Assembly (NCBI GenBank): GCA_042091035.1
Contig: JBELIG010000001.1
Location: 55,292 to 119,291, forward strand
Direction: 5' to 3'
DNA from: AM-2324 sp042091035
Lineage (GTDB): Bacteria > Bacteroidota > Bacteroidia > Chitinophagales > Saprospiraceae
DNA: 64,000 nt
Under the pieces are notes generated by a model that was given only the letters and a program-made list of their open reading frames with translations, ran no database searches and had not been told where the DNA came from. Position numbers and translations under genes: made by a program. Below, one piece after another: positions 17,502 to 26,270 of this stretch. Positions within the stretch are counted from its first letter, which is position 1. Every line of letters begins with the position of its first letter.

Positions 17502-18179
17502 ATGAATAGCATTACAAAAAAGTCATTGATCCTGATTTTCATAGTTCTCTTGATAGATCAATTACTTAAGATCTACATAAAAACGAATTACACATACAAT
17601 CAAATAACGTTTCTTTTTGGATTAGATTGGGCTCGAATCCATTTCGTTGAAAATAAAGGAATGGCCTTCGGATGGGAAATTGATTGGACCTATGGAAAAT
17701 TGCTCCTAAGTCTATTTAGAATTGTTGCCATAAGTCTGCTTGTTGTTTATATAAAACAACTAATCAAAGAAGGTTTTGGATTCAGTCTCATTTCCTGTTT
17801 TGTACTCATACTAGCTGGAGCCATAGGAAATATGATAGACTCTGCAATCTATGGTCTAGTCTTCAATGAATCTCTTTTCTCTGAGCCAGCTCAATGGACG
17901 ATCAATAATCCAGACGTTAAGGGATATGCGGATTTTCTCCACGGAAGAGTCGTGGATATGTTTCATTTTCCAATAATTAACGGAACAGCTCCCGAGTGGA
18001 TGCCAATAATTGGCGGAAAGCATGTAGAGTTTTTCAAACCTATTTTTAATGTTGCAGATGCTGCAATATCTATAGGTGTATTCAATCTTCTTCTTTTTAA
18101 CTTCTCCTACTTCAAGTCAAATGAAGTACCAAAAGGAACAGAGGAGACACAATCTTCAAAAGAAGAGGTCTCCGAGTGA
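17502..18179 (+). CDS. lspA: Lipoprotein signal peptidase (signal peptidase II)
   Basis: 225 residues from ATG 17502; a TTG three bases upstream is an alternative. Four hydrophobic segments (about 8-25, 65-85, 95-115 and 185-205) suit the inner-membrane fold. VLLIDQLLKIYIK and FVENKGMAFGW are family motifs, and the two catalytic aspartates lie in GNMIDSAIYG (~D113) and FNVADAAISIG (~D186). It cuts the signal peptide from prolipoproteins after diacylglyceryl transfer. The insertion between the catalytic motifs (about 40 residues, HGRVVDMFHFP) and the hydrophilic C-terminal tail are usual in Bacteroidota. It is convergent with an ArsR gene 17 bp away, with no terminator visible. Confidence 0.95.
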   Translation: MNSITKKSLILIFIVLLIDQLLKIYIKTNYTYNQITFLFGLDWARIHFVENKGMAFGWEIDWTYGKLLLSLFRIVAISLLVVYIKQLIKEGFGFSLISCFVLILAGAIGNMIDSAIYGLVFNESLFSEPAQWTINNPDVKGYADFLHGRVVDMFHFPIINGTAPEWMPIIGGKHVEFFKPIFNVADAAISIGVFNLLLFNFSYFKSNEVPKGTEETQSSKEEVSE

Positions 18180-18196
18180 TTCCTATTGACTTTAAT

Positions 18197-18502
18197 TTAT
18201 TCAGCAAGAAAACGATCAATTGATTCAATTGATTGATTTACTCTGTCATAATTTATCTCATAATAGATAAATTTTCCATCTCTTTGAGTATCTACTACTC
18301 CAGCCTTTCTTAGAATCCTAAGATGCTGTGATGTAATTGATTGCTCTAGATTTAGGGTATTATAAATCTTGTTTACATTAATTTTTTCATTCTGATCAAT
18401 AAATTCAAGAATTCGCATTCTCAATTTATGATTGATGGCGCGAAGTATCTCTGCAGCATCCTGTAGTTTATCGTTGTCAATGTTTACTGTTGACTTTCTC
18501 AT
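18197..18502 (-). CDS. ArsR-family winged-helix regulator (paralogue 1)
   Basis: 101 residues, almost all one winged helix-turn-helix: ILRAINHKLRMRILEFI, then NKIYNTLNLEQSITSQHL (recognition helix), RILRKAGVVDTQRDGKFIYYEI (wing). The metal-binding CxC motif of ArsR/SmtB proteins is absent, so a metal sensor is unlikely. It is about half identical to the regulator at 18696-19034, so the two arose by tandem duplication. Unusually for this phylum, AAAGGAG lies six bases upstream of the ATG, a strong Shine-Dalgarno site that suggests high translation. The target is unknown. Confidence 0.85.
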   Translation of the reverse strand: MRKSTVNIDNDKLQDAAEILRAINHKLRMRILEFIDQNEKINVNKIYNTLNLEQSITSQHLRILRKAGVVDTQRDGKFIYYEINYDRVNQSIESIDRFLAE

Positions 18503-18695
18503 GGGCGTCTCCTTTTTGAATTTCTATGAATAGTACGTATTAAATATCTAATAATGTTGATTTATTATATAATTGGTAATAAATCACAGTTGTAGATATG
18601 TTAACAAATTGATAATGGTGGGTTATGTAGAATCGCAAAAAGACTTTCAGGGAACTAAGAACAAATGCCCTAGATATGTAATGGATTAATTCTGA

Positions 18696-19034
18696 TTAGT
18701 CGTTAAGATCGTCAACAAAAGATGAAATCTGTGCTAAACGTTCTTTGTCTAATGAATAGTAGATAAACTTGCCGTTACGATCTGTAACCACTACCTGTGC
18801 TCTCCTAAGGATTGCCAAGTGCTGTGAAGCAACAGATTGTTCCAGTCTTAGTTTAATGTAAATATCCGTTACGGTCATTTTATCATTCTCTTCCAACAAC
18901 TGAATAATTTGTTGTCTTCTGTCATGATTGATAGCCCTAAGGACTAATACCGCTTTTCTAACTTCGGTGTAGTCTATGGGAATTTCCTTCTTCCCTTTTT
19001 TCAAGACTACGAAATCGTCTTTCTGTTTTCCCAT
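18696..19034 (-). CDS. ArsR-family winged-helix regulator (paralogue 2)
   Basis: 112 residues. A basic N-terminal extension (KKGKKEIPIDY) precedes the same winged helix as its neighbour: VLRAINHDRRQQIIQLL, IYIKLRLEQSVASQHL, AILRRAQVVVTDRNGKFIYYSL. No metal-binding cysteines. It is separated from paralogue 1 by 193 bp with no other gene. A shared RAINH start to the first helix and LEQS-x-x-SQHL recognition helix suggest overlapping DNA targets. Autoregulation is possible but no operator is obvious. Confidence 0.85.
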   Translation of the reverse strand: MGKQKDDFVVLKKGKKEIPIDYTEVRKAVLVLRAINHDRRQQIIQLLEENDKMTVTDIYIKLRLEQSVASQHLAILRRAQVVVTDRNGKFIYYSLDKERLAQISSFVDDLND

Positions 19035-19273
19035 AATAGTTGTGTTTATAGTATTCTCATTAAAAATTTAGCACTGATAATAAATTATTCTTATGCGAAT
19101 AAATTTGCTATCGTTTTTTAAGCTATAAACAAAATAATAATTTTTTTACCTTAAATGTGGGCTTTAATTAATATTATTTTTTCATATTGTATTGTATTTT
19201 GCCATTTTTAGAGGTAAAAAAATTACTAGGTCGGGCACAATGCAAATATTAAGGAAAGAAATATTTGTGTTTA

Positions 19274-19966
19274 CTAGAAATACTTCTTTTTTGATTTCAC
19301 AATGTTGGGCGGTTTTAGATAAAAAGGTATAGTATACGCGACATTTTCCCAGTCTGAAGACTGGTATTTATCCCAACTTAAGGAAGCCATCATAGGGGCC
19401 ATAATAGCCACCTCTTTGAAGCTGAATTCCTCCCCTTTTAGGTAGTTTCTAGACTTCTCTGCGGCATCCCCAATTATAAGTATATTTTTTTTTGTTCCAA
19501 TTGTTATTTTTAGAGCTTCTTCATCTAAAACAAAAGATTGAGCGTCAATAATTTCCGACCCGATTTCATCATATGCAATCATATAAACCTCATCTCTGCG
19601 CGCATCAACCACTGGAACGATGCAATCCAGCGAAGAAAATTGATCCATCAACTTTGCTTGACTATTTAAAATTTCAAAAGACGAATGCGCTAGCATCTTC
19701 AAATCTGCACCAAAACACAATCCCTTAGCAACAGAATAACCCACACGTAAGGCAGTATAAGACCCAGGACCCGCATTTACTGCAACTGCATCTATATCAT
19801 TGATCTGTAAGTTATTTGCTTTCAAAAGCTCATCTATAAGCGTTGTTAGCTCTTTTGCATGAGTGAAAGTACCCTCCGCAGTTAGAGAAGCTATTACCTT
19901 ATCCCGCTTACTCAAAGCAATGGAACAGATTTTTGAGGAGGTTTCTATATTAAGAATGTTCGCCAT
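19274..19966 (-). CDS. tsaB: tRNA threonylcarbamoyladenosine biosynthesis protein TsaB
   Basis: 230 residues from ATG 19966; the open frame continues 71 codons upstream but without family sequence. MANILNIETSSKICSIAL and VAVNAGPGSYTALRVG are the TsaB signatures, followed by VPVVDARRDEVYM. TsaB is a noncatalytic partner of TsaD in making the t6A modification at position 37 of ANN-decoding tRNAs. Its C-terminal half is variable, as here. It is divergent from prfA with a 118-bp shared upstream region. Confidence 0.92.
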   Translation of the reverse strand: MANILNIETSSKICSIALSKRDKVIASLTAEGTFTHAKELTTLIDELLKANNLQINDIDAVAVNAGPGSYTALRVGYSVAKGLCFGADLKMLAHSSFEILNSQAKLMDQFSSLDCIVPVVDARRDEVYMIAYDEIGSEIIDAQSFVLDEEALKITIGTKKNILIIGDAAEKSRNYLKGEEFSFKEVAIMAPMMASLSWDKYQSSDWENVAYTIPFYLKPPNIVKSKKKYF

Positions 19967-20084
19967 TATTTTTAGTATTCTACTTTTACAAAGGCCTAAC
20001 CTTAAATGATAAATCTTATATTTGCCTTGCTTTTTGTCTGAAAGCCACAAATTTAATGGACAAAATCCTAAAAATAAGCTTAAT

Positions 20085-21155
20085 ATGCTCGATAAATTAG
20101 AGGAAATATATTCCCGGTTCCTAAACTTGGAAGAACAAATGTCTGATCCTGAGATCATAGCGGATATGACGAAGTACAAAAAAATCAGCCAATCTTACAA
20201 GGAATTAAAAGAAATCGTAGAAGCATATAAAATCTACAAAGAGACCGTGGAAGGAATTGAAGCAGCGCATGAGATGCTCAAAGAGAATGATCCTGAAATG
20301 CAGGAGATGGCTAAAGAGGAACTTTCCACACTAAAGAAAAAAGAGGTTGAGCTTAATGAAGAAATAAAATATCTGCTCATTCCAAAAGACCCAGAGGATT
20401 CAAAAGATGTGATCATCGAAATAAGATCCGGAACGGGAGGGGACGAAGCAAGTATTTTTGCAGGGGATCTATATAGAATGTATTCCAAGTACTTCGAGAA
20501 CAGAGGTTTCAAAACAGAAGTTGTAAGTATCAATGAAGGATCTGTTGGAGGCTATTCTAAGATCGTCCTAGAAATAAGCGGCGAAAATGTATTCGGTACC
20601 CTGAAGTTTGAATCTGGAGCGCACCGAGTACAACGCGTTCCTAAAACTGAGTCTCAAGGTAGAGTTCATACATCTGCAGCAACCGTAGTGGTCATGCCTA
20701 AGCTTGAAATGGAAGATATCAACATTACTAAATCCGACCTTAAAGTTGATACCTTCAGATCTAGTGGGGCAGGAGGTCAGCACGTAAACAAGACAGAATC
20801 AGGGGTTCGATTTACACACCTTCCTACAGGAATAGTATCAGAGAGTACGGACGGGCGTTCACAAATAAAGAACAGAGAGATAGCCATCCAGCGTTTATAT
20901 TCCAAAATATATGAAGCACAACGCGAAAAGCATAATAACGAAGTAGCGAGCAAACGTAGGTCATTGGTTGGATCAGGTGACCGTTCGGGTAAAATTAGAA
21001 CTTATAATTATCCGCAAAATAGAGTTACAGATCACAGAATAAACCTAACGCTTTACAATCTTGACAAAATCATAGAAGGAAACTTATCCGATGTGATTGA
21101 AGCACTGCAGGTTGCAGAAAATACAGAAAAGTTAAAGGCACAAGAAGAAAGTTAG
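20085..21155 (+). CDS. prfA: Peptide chain release factor 1
   Basis: 356 residues from ATG 20085; an in-frame start 63 bases upstream gives sequence foreign to the family. It begins MLDKLEEIYSRFLNLEEQM, with the coiled first domain. The stop-codon reading region includes HRVQRVPKTESQGRVHTS, and the catalytic GGQ loop is SSGAGGQHVNKTESGVR. RSGKIRTYNYPQNRVTDHR is typical of the final domain. RF1 releases peptides at UAA and UAG. A TATATTTG -7-type element lies at 20017-20024, without a good -33 box. The 3' end runs into a hairpin that overlaps the start of the next gene. Confidence 0.96.
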   Translation: MLDKLEEIYSRFLNLEEQMSDPEIIADMTKYKKISQSYKELKEIVEAYKIYKETVEGIEAAHEMLKENDPEMQEMAKEELSTLKKKEVELNEEIKYLLIPKDPEDSKDVIIEIRSGTGGDEASIFAGDLYRMYSKYFENRGFKTEVVSINEGSVGGYSKIVLEISGENVFGTLKFESGAHRVQRVPKTESQGRVHTSAATVVVMPKLEMEDINITKSDLKVDTFRSSGAGGQHVNKTESGVRFTHLPTGIVSESTDGRSQIKNREIAIQRLYSKIYEAQREKHNNEVASKRRSLVGSGDRSGKIRTYNYPQNRVTDHRINLTLYNLDKIIEGNLSDVIEALQVAENTEKLKAQEES

Positions 21156-21180
21156 GCTGCCTCTATTCTGTTTCCATTAT

Positions 21181-21231
21181 AAAAAGGGATTTTTCTATAT
21201 TTAACTAAAAATATATGAAATCCCTTTTTTT
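21181..21231 (+). terminator. Terminator-like hairpin overlapping the amidase start codon
   Basis: AAAAAGGGATTT (21181-21192) pairs exactly with AAATCCCTTTTT (21218-21229) across a 25-base loop, and a T-run follows to 21231. The second arm lies inside codons 2-5 of the amidase gene, whose ATG (21215-21217) sits in the loop beside the stem. It may end prfA transcription or hold back expression of the amidase. Confidence 0.6.
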
Positions 21232-22765
21232 ATTCGTCCTACTCTCTATTAGTACCCTAACCTTCGGACAATCTCCCGAGCAAATGTCTGTATTCGGGTT
21301 TCATGAATTAAAGACCTACGAAAAAAATATCCTTACTGTGGCCATTGACAAAAGAGCAGAAGATTCTCCTTTTGTAAGCTTCGCCATCAAATCAAAAGTG
21401 AACAGCATTGATCAAATTCAGTATAGACTCAAAAGCAAAACAGAAATAACAGACTGGTTATCTCTTAAAAATGACAGTCACAATATGAATACAGAAAAGG
21501 ATATCAGTAGCCTGATTTTCCTCCCAAATTCTATTAAACATATTGAACTTCGCCTAATGAACTACAATCCTGAACTTGGCGATGAAGTTCACTTATTTTA
21601 TCCCAACAACTCCATAAGTGGTCTTCCTCTAGTGAGAGGACAAGAAGAAGCAGAATGTCCATGCCCTCAGCCCACTTTTAAAGGTAGAGACCAATGGTGT
21701 CAAAGCTCTAATTGTCCAGTTGACATAACACCCATCATTACTGAGGTTAGTCACCTAATCGTCCACCACACCGCAGGCGCAAATACATCATCCGACTGGT
21801 CAGCAGTTGTATTTTCAATATGGAATTACCACGTAAATACAAACGGGTGGGATGATATTGGCTATAACTGGCTTATAGATCCTAATGGGGTTGTCTATGA
21901 AGGGCGTGCCAACAATATTCAAGGTGCACACTTCTGTGGTAAAAATGGCAACACAATGGGTATTTGTATTTTAGGTACTTACACAGATGTAGCGCCAACA
22001 ACAGCATCTATGGAATCTCTAAAAAGACTTTTTGCCTGGAAATCCTGCCAAGAAGATATCGACCCAACCGGTCTTTCTTACCATCCACCATCAGATGAGG
22101 AAATATTTGTAGTATCTGGACATCGAGATGGCTGTGCAACAGCCTGCCCAGGAGATATGCTCTATGAGTTAATTCCTAACCTAAGAGATAGTATAGCTGA
22201 AGAGATAACTACCTCTTGCAATAATATACTTCCTCCCATCCAATTAACAGCAGCCGAAGTGAATGACGGAACCGTAGAACTTAATTGGACCGATCAATCA
22301 AACAATGAATCCAATTTTATCATTGAGCGAAAAATAGAAGCAAGTTCTTATTTCTATCCCATAGGCACCACAGAGTCAAATACCACTAACTTTATTGACC
22401 TAACTCAACTTGATGATCAAACTCTTGAATACAGAGTATTGGCGGCAAACCCTCAGGATACCTCTATTTATTCAAATATTGCTCAAGTACAGATTACCTC
22501 TGAAACCATTACTCCAACTTATTTGGATGAAGTAGAAGTCTATCCTACCGTATTCGAGCATACAATAAACGTAGAATATTCTGGGAAAGACGCACTATAT
22601 ATGCGTATTTTAGATCAAACAGGAAAGCTATTCCATACTTCCAATCATGTTAATGAGTCTTCCACAACAATCAATGGCCAAGACTGGCCAGCAGGCATTT
22701 ACTTTGTACATTTAAAAACAGACTATTTTGAGAAAAGTATCAAAATTATTAAAGTCAATGAATAA
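21215..22765 (+). CDS. T9SS-exported N-acetylmuramoyl-L-alanine amidase (PGRP fold, FnIII, type A sorting domain)
   Basis: 516 residues. Signal peptide 1-18 (ending TLTFGQ). After a ~145-residue N-terminal domain, an amidase_2/PGRP domain spans ~150-330, with zinc ligands in LIVHHTAG (H184/H185), SGHRDG (H303) and ACPG (C311), and GYNWLIDPNGVVYEGR typical of the fold. Residues ~340-430 are a fibronectin type III domain (LTAAEVNDGTVELNWTD). The final ~75 residues are a type A T9SS sorting domain (YPTVFEHTINVEY, GIYFVHLKTD, SIKIIKV). It cleaves the amide bond between muramic acid and L-alanine. Export by T9SS places it outside the cell or on the surface, so foreign peptidoglycan may be a target. 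The next gene overlaps its stop by 8 bp. Confidence 0.88.
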   Translation: MKSLFLFVLLSISTLTFGQSPEQMSVFGFHELKTYEKNILTVAIDKRAEDSPFVSFAIKSKVNSIDQIQYRLKSKTEITDWLSLKNDSHNMNTEKDISSLIFLPNSIKHIELRLMNYNPELGDEVHLFYPNNSISGLPLVRGQEEAECPCPQPTFKGRDQWCQSSNCPVDITPIITEVSHLIVHHTAGANTSSDWSAVVFSIWNYHVNTNGWDDIGYNWLIDPNGVVYEGRANNIQGAHFCGKNGNTMGICILGTYTDVAPTTASMESLKRLFAWKSCQEDIDPTGLSYHPPSDEEIFVVSGHRDGCATACPGDMLYELIPNLRDSIAEEITTSCNNILPPIQLTAAEVNDGTVELNWTDQSNNESNFIIERKIEASSYFYPIGTTESNTTNFIDLTQLDDQTLEYRVLAANPQDTSIYSNIAQVQITSETITPTYLDEVEVYPTVFEHTINVEYSGKDALYMRILDQTGKLFHTSNHVNESSTTINGQDWPAGIYFVHLKTDYFEKSIKIIKVNE

Positions 22766-23921
22766 AATCAAAATAGGTTTCCTGATAAGTCTATTTGGAC
22801 TTATTACGCTATCCTGCACAGAGGAGCAAGATACTAAGCTGAGAAATGATGTGTTCAATCCGCTAAGCTTTGTGGATGAACTCCGTAAATCGGTGTGCCC
22901 AGATAAACGGATTTGTGTGTTTGATGTACAACAAGATAGTTCTACCGGCTTCTGGCAAGGAGAAGTATCCAATGCTGTTGCTTATAAAACAATACTTGAA
23001 ATCTTTTCGGAAAACGATATCGAGCACCAAATTAAATTACTCCCCGACGAATCCATACTTGAGCCTTACGGATTGATTCGAGTTTCCACAGCGCAACTAA
23101 GAGGAGCAGCAAAACATTCTTCGGAATTAGTAAGTCAAGGACTTTTAGGTCAACCTGTGAGCATCTTAAAAAAAGAAGGCGACTGGTTCTATGTCCAACT
23201 TGTAGATGGATACCTTGGATGGATGGAGTCTCTATCAATCACGACCTATTCTGAAGTGGATTTAGGTCTATGGAATAGGTCCGAAAGGGCCTTTGTTCTA
23301 AACAAGAATCTAGACGTTTATAATGAGCAAGGCCAAATCATCACGGAATTGGTAGCAGCAAACATCATTAGTCTCTTGGACGAGCCTATTAATAAGCAAC
23401 AGAAAATTAAGTTGCCTGATGGACAAATTGGTATCACTTATGATTTACAATTTTTGAGGGCTAGTGAATGGAAAGATATGCTGCCAAATCCTGAATCTAT
23501 AATTGGAATTGCAAAAACTTACATGGGCATACCATATGTTTGGGGAGGTACATCAACAAAAGGATTTGATTGTAGTGGATTCACTAAAAATATTTTTTTA
23601 CTAAACGGTATGCAACTACCTAGGGATGCATCTCAACAGGTACAATGCGGCGAAACGATTGACACGAATAATGGTTTTGAAAACCTTAAACAAGGTGATC
23701 TTCTTTTCTTTGGTAAAAAGGCCAGTAATGATAAAAAAGAACGGATTACACATGTAGCCATCTATCTTGATAATGCTTCATTTATTCACGCTTCTGGGGA
23801 AGTGAAAATTCAAAGTCTTGATCCATCAAGTGAAATATTTGCCCCTGAAAGACTAGAAACCTTTATTAGGGCAAAGCGAATAAGCAATGATTGTATTGGT
23901 ACTTATGCACATAAATTATAA
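22758..23921 (+). CDS. NlpC/P60 endopeptidase lipoprotein with SH3b domains
   Basis: 387 residues from ATG 22758, which overlaps the amidase stop by 8 bp and gives a lipoprotein signal (ITLSC, Cys20). A TTG at 22728 is a worse start. The residues after the cysteine are acidic (TEEQD), which may favour surface exposure. SH3b-like regions lie at ~105-160 (STAQLRGAAKHSSELVSQGLLG, GYLGWMESL) and ~175-235. The NlpC/P60 catalytic domain begins near 245, with the catalytic cysteine in KGFDCSGF (C272) and a histidine in ERITHVAIYL. Such enzymes cut D-Glu to diamino-acid bonds in peptidoglycan stems. Coupling to the amidase suggests joint cell-wall breakdown. Confidence 0.9.
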   Translation: MNKIKIGFLISLFGLITLSCTEEQDTKLRNDVFNPLSFVDELRKSVCPDKRICVFDVQQDSSTGFWQGEVSNAVAYKTILEIFSENDIEHQIKLLPDESILEPYGLIRVSTAQLRGAAKHSSELVSQGLLGQPVSILKKEGDWFYVQLVDGYLGWMESLSITTYSEVDLGLWNRSERAFVLNKNLDVYNEQGQIITELVAANIISLLDEPINKQQKIKLPDGQIGITYDLQFLRASEWKDMLPNPESIIGIAKTYMGIPYVWGGTSTKGFDCSGFTKNIFLLNGMQLPRDASQQVQCGETIDTNNGFENLKQGDLLFFGKKASNDKKERITHVAIYLDNASFIHASGEVKIQSLDPSSEIFAPERLETFIRAKRISNDCIGTYAHKL

Positions 23922-23956
23922 AAAAAGCCCTGATCAAAATGATCAGGGCTTTTTTA
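23920..23956. terminator. Bidirectional terminator after NlpC/P60 gene
   Basis: AGCCCTGATCA (23926-23936), loop AAA, TGATCAGGGCT (23940-23950), with an A-run before and T-run after: an 11-bp perfect stem between two convergent genes. Confidence 0.93.
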
Positions 23957-23973
23957 TCTATTGGAATCAGTTC

Positions 23974-26253
23974 TTATTCTTCCAGCTTGGCAGCTTTAAC
24001 AAAACCTACCTTACCATCAAAAATAACCTTCCACCAATATTTTGTTGTTTTTTCTACTAGTTCAACTTCATCTCCAGATCCAAATCTAAGCATCACAGCA
24101 GATGAAGATGTTGGCTCTGAACGTAAACTGGTTTTCTCAATCAAGAAATAATAACTTCCTGTTCCCTCCTCAGAGGATGTAGTGTAATTCCTAACTGGCT
24201 GTCCAACCGTCTCTGATGCATTGAGTTGTTGCTCAGATTCAATTAAATAAGAAGCCTTCACATAGCCTTCCGTGCCATTTAAATTAACTTTCCACCAGTA
24301 TTTATTCGTTTCTTCCAGCACCTCCATAAGTGTACCCTCTGAAATACGTTCTAGTACAATTGAGGTTGAGCTTGCTTCAGACCTAAGGCTCGTCCTTGCT
24401 GTTAACTCGAAAGCACTAACCATTGCAACCGACTCCTCTTCTTCTTCTAAAACAATCCTTTCCATCGGAATTAAAGCAATTGTTTCTCTAATTTCTGGCT
24501 TATCACCAACATCATCAGGGAATATAAATAATTCACCATCCTCAAATCCTGCTTTCTTTACCACAATTCGTTGAATTGTTTCACGCTCAAATTGCTTCAG
24601 GAAGGCACCAGAATTATAAGGCCTATTTGATGACATTACTTCCGCACCACCAATCTCCTTTTTATATACTTCAACAATGAATCCCGTCAATTCAAGTTCA
24701 GTATCTGCATCAATAACCTCACAGAAGAGTTCATAGAATGTTTCAACTTTTGGCTCTTCTACCTCTGCAGGAAGATCTACTGGAGGTAGATCACCAAAAC
24801 CAAGATCTTCAACACTGTCAGTCTCCTCCGTTTCTGAGATCATAACAGGAGCAACATCGTCACCATTAGGTTCTACAGGTTTAGGGTTTCTGCTTCCAAG
24901 TGCTACGTTTATCCCCAAACGGGCGTGCACATTCTGTGTATTAGATATATTTAGGCCTAAGATATTATCTGTGATCGCATAGATCTGCACAGGTCCTTTA
25001 TCCCACATCATACCGATACCAACATTATTGTAAGACTTGTCTGTAACCGTATATGATGCAACTGCTGACAAGGAAGGCAATACCTGGTAATTAGCGGATA
25101 CTGATGCTCCATACTTGGTTACAGGACCATAAAATTGCCCCTGTAATAATAGACCAAGGTTTAATTTATCATTGATAGAATAATTTCCACCTATTAATAC
25201 TCTTGGATGTAGTCGTGTGTTATAAGTAGATGTTGAATCCATTTGTCCATTTATGGAGTCAATAGCACTTTCATATACATCTGTAAAAAGACTACCAATA
25301 TCAGTAGAATCATTCAAACTAAAAACATCAATTCCGTCAAAATCTATACTGAAATCATCGGTCGAAACAATCATATTATCATTAGACCAATTGATAAAGC
25401 CTAAATCCGTAATTGAAGCAGAAAGATTCAATTGATCATTAACTTGATAGCTAGCGCCAAGGTCTAAGCCAAAACCTCTATTTCCTTTTCCCATAAGCAG
25501 ATCCTCAAAGGCCATACCATTTGCAACACCAGAAGTGTTTAATGTATACGATCCTGTAATATCCCAGCTATAATCCAACTCATCAGTTGTCCATCCGAAA
25601 TGACTCTTCGAGAAAGATACGTTCTCCATCCCACTAAGGATTTTTAAACGACCACCAAGGCTTAGTTTTTGATTTACTATCTGGCTGTATGAGAACCCAA
25701 ATTCTCTGTAATGACTAAAATCTGGTCCAAGTCCATTTACAGAAATAGTCTGACCAAGATTTGCTCCACCGTTTCCATTTTGGATCAGCTCAAACAAACT
25801 CTTTGGAAAAACAATCATGGCGCTTACCTTCTCTGTGACATTAAAGCCAAAACTATGTTTTCCTTTATTGATTTTAAGGTGGAATAAATCCAGCTGAAAA
25901 TTAGTCATTAGATAATTCCGATCTGTCAAATTATTAGTAATACTTCCTGGATCTAAAAGCGCATCAACAAATTCATTAGCACTCGGTGTCGTATTCCTTA
26001 GACCATTAACACTTAGGTCAAGATCAGAAGAGAATACATCGTTAGCCTGAAATGCATTATTGTTGTATGCAAAGTAAAATGAAGAGATTCCCGGAAGTCC
26101 AATAGACACTTTTGAATCCCCACTAAATGCAGGATTTAGATAAGAACTCTGATTTAAGCTTCTGAATTGGTGCAAGATCATATCCTGTTGACCAAATAGG
26201 GCTAATTGGGCAAGCAAAAATAAACTTGCCAGTATATATTTAAAGTTTTTCAT
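23974..26253 (-). CDS. DUF5723-type outer-membrane barrel with tandem C-terminal SH3b domains
   Basis: 759 residues. Signal peptide 1-22 (ending ALFGQ). Residues ~25-470 resemble the Bacteroidota barrel family DUF5723 (related to PorP/SprF): HQFRSLNQSSYLNPAF, GLPGISSFYFAYNNNAF and long amphipathic strands. An acidic linker (~475-505) leads to a beta domain (~510-600, FYELFCEVIDADTELEL). The last ~130 residues are two similar SH3b domains, with TSLRSE-A/P-T/S-S and NKYWWKV/TKYWWKV in the same positions, evidently an internal duplication. SH3b domains often bind peptidoglycan, so the tail may tie the barrel to the wall. It is 17 bp after the lipoprotein gene at 26271-27953. Confidence 0.68.
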   Translation of the reverse strand: MKNFKYILASLFLLAQLALFGQQDMILHQFRSLNQSSYLNPAFSGDSKVSIGLPGISSFYFAYNNNAFQANDVFSSDLDLSVNGLRNTTPSANEFVDALLDPGSITNNLTDRNYLMTNFQLDLFHLKINKGKHSFGFNVTEKVSAMIVFPKSLFELIQNGNGGANLGQTISVNGLGPDFSHYREFGFSYSQIVNQKLSLGGRLKILSGMENVSFSKSHFGWTTDELDYSWDITGSYTLNTSGVANGMAFEDLLMGKGNRGFGLDLGASYQVNDQLNLSASITDLGFINWSNDNMIVSTDDFSIDFDGIDVFSLNDSTDIGSLFTDVYESAIDSINGQMDSTSTYNTRLHPRVLIGGNYSINDKLNLGLLLQGQFYGPVTKYGASVSANYQVLPSLSAVASYTVTDKSYNNVGIGMMWDKGPVQIYAITDNILGLNISNTQNVHARLGINVALGSRNPKPVEPNGDDVAPVMISETEETDSVEDLGFGDLPPVDLPAEVEEPKVETFYELFCEVIDADTELELTGFIVEVYKKEIGGAEVMSSNRPYNSGAFLKQFERETIQRIVVKKAGFEDGELFIFPDDVGDKPEIRETIALIPMERIVLEEEEESVAMVSAFELTARTSLRSEASSTSIVLERISEGTLMEVLEETNKYWWKVNLNGTEGYVKASYLIESEQQLNASETVGQPVRNYTTSSEEGTGSYYFLIEKTSLRSEPTSSSAVMLRFGSGDEVELVEKTTKYWWKVIFDGKVGFVKAAKLEE

Positions 26254-26270
26254 TTTAATGATATTGGATG

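Noticed and set aside
19243..19267. CAAATATT...AATATTTG inverted repeat downstream of tsaB
   Set aside because: AT-only arms with no T-run; too weak for a terminator and easily due to chance.
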